The position numbers and the translations under genes are program-made. Below the pieces are notes generated by a model. It did no database searches. It was not told the origin of the DNA and saw nothing but the letters and a program-made list of their open reading frames with translations. Positions 55,976-64,000 of a stretch of 64,000 nucleotides of DNA are shown here, piece after piece; position 1 is the stretch's first letter; the number at the start of each line of letters is the position of its first letter. The stretch is from the NCBI GenBank assembly GCA_021186555.1, contig JAJKFL010000005.1, positions 5,154,321 to 5,218,320 of the forward strand. Reading direction: 5' to 3'. The stretch comes from Reticulitermes speratus. Taxonomy: Eukaryota; Arthropoda; Insecta; Blattodea; Rhinotermitidae.

Positions 55976-57633
55976 TTTCTGTTACACTTTACCGTACCTA
56001 ATGCTAAAAGTCCTACAATTTTTAGGAGGTTAGTGAAGAAATGGACAACTTAGGATTACATTCGTCTGGCTTCTGACTCCGTGTAGTTTGGTAGGTGGGT
56101 ACCAATTAGATCTTCGCTCTTCTGGAATGTAACACAGCGTAGATTGGTAGTAACTTTTGAGTGGGACACCGAAACTTCACTGCCTGAATAAAATATTTCA
56201 AATTCAAAATTCAATCAAAGGTTCCCTTCTCCCCTGCATCCCCCGCAGCACACAACGCAAAGTTGCATGTTATTGCTTTTTCCACATCTTATCTGGTTGA
56301 ATCCGGTTTCAGTCAGGTGACTTATTTACTGTCAAAAGTACGTAACTGCCTTAATATTGTGAAGACAGACGATCTTAGCTTGTCACTGACACACTGCAAC
56401 TGACATTCAAAACTGCAAGTGTTTATCAGGCCCAAGGAAACACACTGAATATAATGTCAATTATTAACAAATATTTGTACTTGCATAAGTAAGCAATGTG
56501 TGTACCTAACAAAATATATAAAACAATACAATAATGTAAATAAAAGTTATATAAATATATTCTAATATATAAATCAACAATGTGGAAATAAAGTAACTTC
56601 TTTTCATAAGTAACAGTACCTACGAAAGATGGAGGAGCTAAACAGATAAATCAGCTCAAAGGGGGACCACGAGCAACAAAACCTTGACAAACACTGGCCT
56701 AAATGAAAAAGTCCATTTACGGTTTTGTGTAAAGTGGCAACTGTTGGATCTATATGGCTGAAAATCTGAATTTCCAGACAGCTTATATTCGAAGTCCCTA
56801 ATATTAATTTACTAGAAATAATCTGTGTAGTAACTGATACGAAGTTATGGACAGAGAGACATGACCACCATATCGAGGGTTCTTTTGTTTTACTTTGTAA
56901 GGAGAGCCAGTAATTATTACCATTCACGAAAATAAATCTCTGTCGCAAGTCCGCAAGATTCTTACAGTATTACATGGAGCCTTACCTCTACGTCACCTAT
57001 ACACCTTTACTTTCAAACTTACGTGGTGGAAATACAAGAACAAAAAACGCAGACGATGCCCGCAGAAATCTCTTTTATTCCAGTCAACACCAGACACGAT
57101 TTTCATTTTGCTGCAAGTTTGCAAGTTCACTGCTTTCTAAAGCTTCAATTTGTGAACATTGTGGTGAGTACGACAGCTAATGCAGATCACACTGAGCCAC
57201 TCTTAATGCGAAGCGGAATTTCTATCTCATTTCCATGTTTGTGCGAGTTGAATTACTTATTCAAATATTAACACTGTTTTTAAACAACTAAAAATCTTTC
57301 TTTTTCAAGAAGCTTTTTAAGTGAATTGGTTTCTCGTGTATGCCACAGAGAACTCTTTACGGCCGGTGAGCTCAGCACAGAACTAGCGAAGCAAAACGGA
57401 AAATCAAACACTCATATCATCGTAGCCTCTAACCTACTGTGTCACTCTATACGCACGTAAGATCGCAATTTTGCAAAAGAAAAGACTCAAGCTCATACTG
57501 TAATTGAATCTCGTGACTTATATTTGATATACAGAAAAATACAGAAACCCGAGGAATGTAGAAATATGTGTAGCGAGTTCTACAATCACTTGCTAATATT
57601 ATAGACACAAAACGAAGTTTGACGTAGCTAATA
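55976..57633. other. No gene recognised in 1.65 kb
   Basis: AT-rich. A 114-codon minus frame (56604-56948) and plus frames at 56974-57271 overlap other frames and show no conserved features. Confidence 0.4.
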
Positions 57634-57710
57634 TAGGGTATAGACAAAAGAATGGTGCGGTTTCAATGGTGAATAAAGGGAAACCGCACCATTCTTTTGT
57701 GTATACCCTG
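57634..57710. mobile_element. 77 bp mariner relic of two TIRs
   Basis: About 30 bp inverted ends (agggtatagacaaaagaatg ... cattcttttgtgtataccct) surround 16 bp, flanked by TA (57632-57633, 57711-57712). The ends match the first 30 bp of the 32030-32616 TIR, so this is the same family cut to its termini. Confidence 0.9.
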
Positions 57711-57999
57711 TACCACAGCCTGCCATTAACATTTGTCTTGATCTAGTCCCATTCATCTCCCATCTTCACATTTTAAACTTCCTATCATCATTATTAATGT
57801 TATCCTCCCGTCCTTTCATTGAACTTCCAAAACGACATTTCCCACCTCAGCTGTGAGTTTCTCGTAGCCATGAATATGAAGATTATTAAGACAATGGACG
57901 AATCCGCAAAACTTAGTTGTTCTAAACGTAATATGCCATTGTCAAAGCCGTATATAACTGTGAACCCAACTGTCTTTTAGGATCTGCAGATACGTTGTT

Positions 58000-58115
58000 T
58001 TGCAGATAAGCACCGACGTTTCGGAGAAACCTGCTACCTCATTCAGGATCGACTTTCTTCGAGTCTGAGGATGTAGGCAATATATTCCTCCGAAACGTCG
58101 GTACTTATGTATAAC
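58000..58115. repeat. Foldback with two opposed hammerhead-like motifs, decayed
   Basis: 58007-58033 and 58085-58110 are inverted (aagcaccgacgtttcggag / ctccgaaacgtcggtactt). The plus arm has CUGAGGA, AGG/CCU, GAAAC, GUC; the minus arm has CUGAAUGA with an extra base. Helix I is poorly kept. Confidence 0.55.
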
Positions 58116-58238
58116 ATTGCACGACGTAATATCACAAAAGGCAGTAATAATTGTTTTTACAAGGGGTTTCCCCATCAACATTGCGTATCCATTAATTTAC
58201 TACACCAATTTAGCCATATTCTCAACATGTACTAGCAT

Positions 58239-58565
58239 CTACAAAGCTATGCTACAAATGTAGCACTTTACTAGTTTGTTCCTTAAATTTAAGTCCAGTT
58301 TGCTGGTGAAAAGAGTCTTGTAGTTGAATGCTGCTTTTACCATGGCAATCATGGATTTAATCTCACGTGTACATCTTGCATTATTTGTTATTATGCTACA
58401 CAAATACTTGAAATATTTCACATTCTGCAGCCGTTTTTGATCTACCATAATCTGCATTGGGGAAGGTTGCCTTTAGATTCTCATTTCCTTATTCTTTTCC
58501 ACATTTATTTCAATTCCATAGCATCTTCAAATTTCAATTATTCTATCAAACATGCCCTGTAATAT
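58239..58565 (-). pseudogene. LINE reverse transcriptase fragment
   Basis: Minus strand: 'MVDQKRLQNVKYFKYLCSII' 'TNNARCTREIKSMIAMVKAA' 'FNYKTLFTSKLDLNLRNKLV' 'KCYICSIAL'. It overlaps the start of the fragment at 18747-19280 and extends upstream, with stops further 5'. The region is the end of the RT domain and the thumb (the '..FKYLGS' motif with G changed to C). Confidence 0.85.
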
Positions 58566-58869
58566 CTTTCCTACTATTTTGCTTCCAGAGCAAACATCTC
58601 GAATTTGTCTCTGTTTTGGGAACGACAATATGATGCATAATGTCGGTCCCAAGATTGGTGATCCCAACTGCTGATTTTGTGCTTTTACTCAGTCAACCCC
58701 AATGAATACGAAGCTAATATCACCAATTAGGACACTACCGCTTTCTTCCAGATCCCTGCCATTTCAGTGTTCTTGAATGGCCCTAGCATCCGTTGTTGTA
58801 ACTATTCTGAGCTAACACCGATGTCGTTGTTTAATTTAAAAAAAGACGTGAGATTCGAGGATCTGACCG

Positions 58870-59040
58870 TGGATAAACTGACTGTTGAATTCTGGGATGT
58901 GTGACACCGTGTAGACTGGTACCTCGTTTTAAAGTTTCTCAGAAACATGCTATCGCCATTTCATACTCTGAAGATTTCGGTAGCAGGTTCCACCGAAACC
59001 TTAGTAACGAGTTACCAGACTACACGGTGTCATACTCCAG
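58870..59040. repeat. Foldback with hammerhead-like core
   Basis: 58882-58925 and 59003-59040 are inverted (gtgacaccgtgtagactggt / accagactacacggtgtcat). On the plus strand: UACU, CUGAAGA, GGU/ACC hairpin, GAAAC, CUU, AGUA, so UACU/AGUA form helix I. Confidence 0.55.
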
Positions 59041-59093
59041 AAAGAAGTCTTCAAACGACGAATAAATAAAATTAATCACGTACTGTGCAAAAG

Positions 59094-59370
59094 GTGGACC
59101 GCGATAGCTCAGTCGGTATAGCGACTCGCTACGGGCTGGACGGTCCAGGGATCGAATCCCGGTGGGGGCGAGATTTTCCGCACCCGTCCAGAACGGCCCT
59201 GGGGCCCACCCAGCCTCCTGTACAATGGGTACCGGGTCTCTTTCCGGGGGTAAAGCGGCCGGGGCGTGGATTTGACCTCCCACCCTCATCTAGTGCCGAG
59301 GTTAAAGAAAGAGTAGAGCTATACCTCTACTCCCCCTCTGGGCCTTCATGGCCTGTTCTAGGGTGAACTT
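59094..59370 (+). mobile_element. tRNA-derived SINE, family C, reference copy
   Basis: Exact 13 bp duplication tactgtgcaaaag (59081-59093, 59371-59383). Head 'gatagctcagtcggtatagc' (box A) and 'gggatcgaatcccggtggg' (box B); body ends 'ctagggtgaactt' with no poly(A). Confidence 0.96.
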
Positions 59371-59384
59371 TACTGTGCAAAAGA

Positions 59385-59660
59385 CAGGTGTAATGTAAAT
59401 ATGGCGCTGTGAAAGGTAGGCATAGACGTAGTTTAAAGCTTGTAATGCAGACCGCCATTTACAGCAGACGTACCGTTTATTTCCATGTTTCGATCTGATT
59501 CGGGAAAGTTCAAACAAAGTACGCCCACGGACTTGTACAGGAATGTTGATCAGAAAGCGCGATATATCGAAACCATTTTGCTGAAAGAAGCGACTATCCT
59601 GGTATCGTTGTCTACGCTTGGCTGCGTTCAAATCTGCCAGTATATGTACATATAGCTAGA
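59385..59660 (-). other. Open frame of unknown nature
   Basis: Minus strand frame 'LYVHILADLNAAKRRQRYQD' 'SRFFQQNGFDISRFLINIPV' 'QVRGRTLFELSRIRSKHGNK' and on to 'YITPVFCTV'. About 90 codons without a clear ATG. The 3' end was cut by the SINE C insertion at 59094; without it a stop follows soon. Basic, possibly a mobile-element remnant; not identified. Confidence 0.25.
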
Positions 59661-60084
59661 AGGAATTTTTTGAATTGCATTTTTCGTGCACGAATCATCA
59701 ATGCACGATTCTACTGCGTGTCGTGAGAATCGACCCCTCCAGCCTCATCGCCCCCCCCCCTCTCCCTAAAGGCCAGCGATCGAGGACTGCCTCGAATGGG
59801 ATGCGATTTGAGAGCAACGCAGTATCGGTCACGAGCTGTTGTATTCCACCTTGTCTCTGCGTTGGATTATGGAGATTGCCTATCTGGACCAGGGAGGGGT
59901 GTCCAAGAGCGAGATTCCTCTGCAGTTTCTTGAATTTAACAATCTGATGCAATCTGCGATTTTCTAGGGTGATATCTTGCACCCATGTAAATGTACACAA
60001 ATGGAGTACTTAAACAGAAATATAAGTTAACTTGCAAAATGTCTTTTGTTGACTTTAAAGTTGTCCAATGTGTGAATTTATTAC
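59661..60084. other. No gene recognised
   Basis: Opposed 90-100 codon frames at 59675-60000 and a short poly(C) run (59751-59760). No family features. Confidence 0.35.
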
Positions 60085-60257
60085 ATCAATGTATTCAATT
60101 TATTGTACCAACTGCTGGCTCCGATATACAACACTCTCTTCTTATTTTAAAGTTTTTTTAAAGTCGTCCATTCCTTGCATTTTTTAGATCAATGTATTCA
60201 ATTTAGTGTATCAACCAAGTGCACATTATTAGTTACATATGAGTGTTAAAACACGTA

Positions 60258-60299
60258 GCTGCGACATGTTTCGGTACAAGTGTACCGTCTTCAGGCAGC
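60258..60299 (-). ncRNA. Hammerhead-like motif, left arm
   Basis: Minus strand: GCUGC, CUGAAGA, extra C, helix II GGUACA/UGUACC, GAAA, CAUG, UC, GCAGC. Helix I is GCUGC/GCAGC. Cleavage would fall after GUC. Confidence 0.76.
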
Positions 60300-60624
60300 G
60301 CAATATGCTGCTAGCTCCGATATACAACACAACATAAACACAGTGACCCGATCCACCTTGTACTGAGACACGCACTACAGACCTGAACATATAAAGACAC
60401 AAACTAGAAGTTTCCACTGCCAGCTGCAACAATAATTTTAATCTGTATAAATAATATTTATTAATAAGAAATATTTTAATCATATTTTAACCATAAGTTT
60501 TTAAAAACAGTACAAGTTTACATTTGATACACAAATGACACCAACAACGCAGCCTACTGCAGACTGTGGAACTTTGTAAATAGTGGCTTGTCACTGGCAG
60601 TTGGTTTTAAACCTGGCATATTGT

Positions 60625-60666
60625 GCTGCCTGAAGACGGTACACTTGTACCGAAACATGTCGCAGC
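60625..60666 (+). ncRNA. Hammerhead-like motif, right arm
   Basis: Exact mirror of the left-arm motif: GCUGC, CUGAAGA, C, GGUACA, CU, UGUACC, GAAA, CAUG, UC, GCAGC. Confidence 0.76.
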
Positions 60667-60914
60667 TACGTGTTTAACACTCATATGTAACTAATAATGT
60701 GTATTTGGTAGGTACAGCAAATTGAATACATTGATCTAACAAATGCAAGGAATGGACGACTTTAAAAAAACTTTAAAATAAGAAGAGAGTTTTGTATATC
60801 GGAGCCAGCAGTTGGTACAGAAATTGAATACATTGAGTATTTTATTTATAAGTATTATTATTGTTATTACATATAGAATAAAACAATTATAACAGTAATG
60901 CTATTATGGTCCTT

Positions 60915-60958
60915 CACACAACATGTTTCGACCTAAGCAGGTCATCTTCAGGTCCTTT
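60915..60958 (-). ncRNA. Hammerhead-like motif with weak helix I
   Basis: Minus strand: GGAC, CUGAAGA, U, GACCU/AGGUC, GAAA, CAUG, UU, GUGU. Core and helix II are good; helix I has only about two pairs. Confidence 0.55.
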
Positions 60959-61007
60959 GTGACGTAATGAGGTACAGCTTATTTGTGTACAGTACTTACA
61001 TGGTGGT

Positions 61008-61505
61008 GTGGGATAGCGCAGTGGGTATAGCGACTCGCTACGGGGCTAGAAGGTCCGGGGATCGAATGCCGATCCCAGTGGCCGTGCGGTCTAAAGCGTG
61101 GGTCTGCGGCCGCTCGCTTACTGGGATCGTGGGTTCGAATCCCACCGAGGGCATGGATGTTTGTGTTGTGTTTGTTGTAAGGACGGTAGCATGGAACGTA
61201 AAGTGACATGAAGGACGAAAGGATTTAAACAGTACAAAAAATGGATCAAAGGGGAAAAACCCCGGACAGGCAAAAAAAAAAAAAAAAATCCCGGTGGGGG
61301 CGAGATTTTTCGCAGCCGTCCTGACCGGCCCTGGGGCCTACCCAGCCTCCTATACAATGGGTACCGGGTCTCTTTCCCCGGGGGTAAAGCGGCCGGGGCG
61401 TGGAGTTGACAACCCACCCCCCATCTAGAGCCGAGGTTAAAGAAAGAGTAGAGCTATACCTCTGCTCCCCCTCTGGGCCTTCATGGCCTGTTCTAGGGAG
61501 AACTT
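61008..61505 (+). mobile_element. SINE C with SINE B joined into its T-loop
   Basis: Exact 15 bp duplication tacttacatggtggt (60993-61007, 61506-61520) bounds the whole. SINE C runs to GATCGAAT at 61067, SINE B (full head, tail 1, poly(A)) fills 61068-61288, and SINE C resumes at TCCCGGTGGGGGC from 61289. SINE B has no duplication of its own beyond a single T. The break point in C is the same tRNA-like position as the joints in the other composites. Confidence 0.95.
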
Positions 61506-61520
61506 TACTTACATGGTGGT

Positions 61521-62623
61521 ACTGTGTCTACTTGGTGTGTGTAGACTGGATTGTACTGCCTGTTTAGAGAATCATACGTTTTTGTGATCTGTTTTGTAGT
61601 TTTGTGTACATAATTATTATCTCGAAAATCAGGGTATTGGTAACGGTGTGGTTGTCGTTAACGAGTAAATTATTTTCTGCTCAGGTTGTATATGTGGAAT
61701 GTTTCTATGGTGTTCATGTCTCCACCTTCAGGCCACTTCTATCACAAAACCGGTGACAGCAATTCAGCCTAAAGGACGGCTTCCACGTGCAACACTATAC
61801 GGTATCAGAAACCAGAACGCCACAGTCTGAGACTAACGTATAATTAATATACTACCTTGCTTACTGTCTTTGCAAACCACTCAATGCTAAGATAAACAGA
61901 AAGGCAAGGACCACGTTAAAAATATTACGTACTAGCTGACATACCCATTCTCCCAACAAGCATGCAAAGAACGAACCAGGAAACCAAACATTTAACCTCA
62001 TATATGCAGAGAGATGAGAAAACAATGTCATTCAATAAACAACCACTCATGGTACATGAGAGAAATACATTCCGCTCTCTGGCGGGAAATACATGGACTA
62101 CCAACAACTGCAGGGACGACAGAGACTTCCACGCAGTCGATCTGCCATCTACCGCACTGTTGGTGGAAGTACACAAACAATCAAGCAATCAAAGAATGAA
62201 CGATGGAAGCAAAAACAATTTTCATGTAGCTACAGAAAGAATTCTATTTATTTGTAGTTTATTTCAAGGCGCTACGTTGAATAACAAAGCAAGAAAAAAA
62301 TGTGCGAAGTAGCAGTCGTGACCTAATTTAAGGTAATAAACAGGCATTTGTCTGAAGGACATCCATCGAAACCCTTAGTCAGTACAGCCAGTGTACCGTC
62401 CGAAAGTTAAAAATAACAGCTTCCAGAAACAAGTGAGAAGCGTTTTCACTTGAATAGGCTTGCTTGGTCTATTGCATCTACCACGAATGAAGCACATTGC
62501 ATGACTACGTTACGAGCTGTGTCAGTAGCAATGGTCCGTCACAGTACCTGCCACTCTGGACACTTGCAACAATATAACTCTTAACCACACCAACGCTATT
62601 GCCGTAAGAGAACGTTCGAACAC
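61521..62623. other. No gene recognised; one decayed ribozyme-like motif
   Basis: At 61698-61745 (minus): GUGG, C, CUGAAGG (A9 changed), GGUG/CACC, AUA, GAAAC, AUU, CCAC. The 116-codon frame at 61962-62312 has no family features. Confidence 0.4.
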
Positions 62624-62761
62624 ACTAAAAGATGGTTCGTCCGTGCAAGACCGCTTCACTGACCTCCACGGTCACCTGATTTCACATGGAACGCGCATAT
62701 GAAACTAAAACAAAGGATGTCAGATATCTTCAGCGAAACTAAAAAAGACGAGATGAGATAG
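62624..62761 (+). pseudogene. Mariner-like transposase remnant
   Basis: Frame reads LKRWFVRARPLH, stop, PPRSPDFTWNAHMKLKQRMS, DIFSETKKDEMR, stop. 'RW.GR..P...PPRSPDLT' is the usual block before the third catalytic residue, which is lost ('FTWN' replaces 'LTPLDFFLW'). Surroundings too decayed to find TIRs. Confidence 0.6.
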
Positions 62762-62990
62762 GCCACGGCGATGGTTACAGTACTGATCTGATATTCAAAT
62801 GGTCCTGTGTTCGGTGCCAACCCTCGTCACAAATCTTAAAATTTAAACGAATGACATCTCTCAGTATAACGATAATGTGTCAATTAAATAGAGGCTTAAG
62901 GCTGATCTCTTAACAGTCCTGCACTCCATTTTAAATTTGCCTCAGACACTGGACAGTGTCAAATGTAACTCTGGTATGAGATCAACCTTG

Positions 62991-63107
62991 ATTTCAGGCT
63001 TCCGCCGCGATGTTGATGAAATGTGTGGTCTTCTGGGTTATTACACGGCGTCGTGTGGTAATTATTTACCGACGTTTCGGGACAACGTATCGGTCCCATC
63101 TTCAACT
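62991..63107 (-). mobile_element. Element J, solo copy
   Basis: Begins ttgatttcaggcttccgccg and ends after the core, as at 5040-5158. Minus strand: GGGACC/GUCCC-type hairpin, GAAAC, GUC, GGUAAA. The sequence before the box differs (uugaaga) from other J copies. Confidence 0.65.
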
Positions 63108-63471
63108 GAAAAAGTTCAAAATGGAAGCAAACCCAGAAGGAGTTAACAGCTCAAAAGCTCAGTGTCACGCCCAGTAACGAGCTTATAAACAGAATTCTTT
63201 CCAATTTCCTACTTTTTAAAACTTTACCTCTTTCCTGTCATTTATAGAGTTTGAATCACGTGACTATTTCTCAGTACCCTATGCCGTTGCAGCCGAGCTA
63301 CCGAGCCCATTTTACTCAGTCGCTCCTCAGGTACCAAGCTAATATCTCTTTACCCTCACAGCGGGTCCCACAACATCTGAGATTAGTTTTCCTTGTCTAC
63401 ATACCGATGTCGCACTTAACAGAGAGTCAGTATCATACCGCCGTGTTTGCCGAGCCATTAACTTTTGCTTG
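63108..63471. other. No gene recognised
   Basis: No supported frame outside the following array. Confidence 0.4.
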
Positions 63472-64000
63472 GCGTGAGACCATAGGTGGCTCTCATGGTA
63501 TCTCCTGAATGACCACGCGTGAGACCATCGGTGGCCCTCATGGTATCTCCTGAATGACCACGCGTGAGACCATCGGTGGCCCTCATGGTATCTCCTGAAT
63601 GACCACGCGTGAGACCATCGGTGGCCCTCATGGTATCTCCTGAATGACCACGCGTGAGACCATCGGTGGCCCTCATGGTATCTCCTGAATGACCACGCGT
63701 GAGACCATCGGTGGCTCTCATGGTATCTCCTGAATGACCACGCGTGAGACCATCGGTGGCCCTCATGGTATCTCCTGAATGACCACGCGTGAGACCATCG
63801 GTGGCCCTCATGCTATCTCCTGAATGACCACGCGTGAGACCATCGGTGGCCCTCATGGTATCTCCTGAATGACCACGCGTGAGACCATCGGTGGCCCTCA
63901 TGGTGTCTCCTGAATGACCACGCGTGAGACCATCGGTGGCCCTCATGGTATCTCTTGAATGACCACGTGTGAGAACATCGGTGGCCCTCATGGTATCTCC
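63472..64000. repeat. 45 bp minisatellite, at least 11.7 copies, reaching the window end
   Basis: Unit gcgtgagaccatcggtggcc plus 25 bases (ctcatggtatctcctgaatga ccac in sequence order), nearly invariant, starting 63472, 63517, 63562 and so on. Period divisible by three leaves a 177-codon spurious minus-strand frame. The array continues past 64000. Confidence 0.96.

Larger units (their letters stand above)
60085..60848. repeat. Long inverted repeat bearing two opposed hammerhead-like motifs
   Basis: Arms of about 215 bp (60085-60305 and 60620-60848) pair nearly throughout, e.g. 'gccattccttgcatt'-type text at 60168 with 'aatgcaaggaatgg' at 60742. They surround a 310 bp AT-rich centre with no RT frame. 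The layout fits inverted terminal repeats of a short retroelement, but coding evidence is absent. Confidence 0.9.

Noticed and set aside
59479..59515. Hammerhead-like phrase 'ccatgtttcgatctgattc'
   Set aside because: Resembles GAAACAUG in reverse, but no CUGANGA box follows.
63458..63991. 177-codon minus-strand frame with a 15-residue repeat
   Set aside because: Produced by the 45 bp minisatellite; no start context or unique sequence.

Overview
The window looks like intergenic or intronic DNA from a large, repeat-rich arthropod genome. A cockroach- or termite-like insect (Blattodea) is my best guess. That rests on remembered resemblance of the SINE and LINE families to cockroach repeats, not on a search. 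There are no bacterial operons, rRNA genes or intact tRNA genes, and no complete host gene. The only sequence resembling a host exon is at 36120-36298, and I cannot name its gene. (TSD = target-site duplication, TIR = terminal inverted repeat.)

The DNA is a mosaic of mobile elements, most now non-autonomous. (1) Five tRNA-headed SINE families, called A to E here, plus fragments; many copies are bounded by exact 9-15 bp TSDs. (2) Tc1/mariner deletion derivatives with TA target duplications and transposase fragments (1240-1794, 15988-16372, 32030-32616, 57634-57710), and older transposase ruins (21458-21590, 29389-30600, 62624-62761). (3) A ~185 bp pogo/Tigger-like MITE present seven times. (4) hAT-type elements with 8 bp duplications (14075-15048, 34634-34927, 36654-37365, 39831-40128, 55274-55755). 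(5) Several dead LINE 3' coding ends. (6) Tandem arrays with periods of 24, 25/125, 27, 45, 46, 48, 60, ~72 and 74/75 bp.

Two patterns stand out. First, about twenty sites share a hammerhead-ribozyme-like arrangement: a CUGANGA box, a hairpin, GAAAC, a 2-3 bp helix III, UH, then a strand pairing with bases before the box. Helices I and II differ in sequence but remain paired at the best sites (15439, 22045, 22456, 32893, 53310, 60258, 60625). Many lie on the arms of long inverted repeats, as would fit terminal repeats of Penelope-like retroelements. One is split by a SINE. Every copy has one extra nucleotide between the box and helix II, so activity is unproven. Second, four composite SINEs (40762-41512, 44590-45295, 47107-47659, 61008-61505) are chains of SINE pieces. 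Nearly all internal joints fall at one point in the T-loop of the tRNA-like head, yet each chain has a single outer TSD pair. This suggests the pieces were joined before or during one integration event.

A 46 bp minisatellite (13629-14088) consists of flank plus the first 14 bp of the adjacent hAT element, so it arose at a transposon junction. The remaining stretches show nothing I can support as genes; most open frames there are short, repeat-derived or chance.
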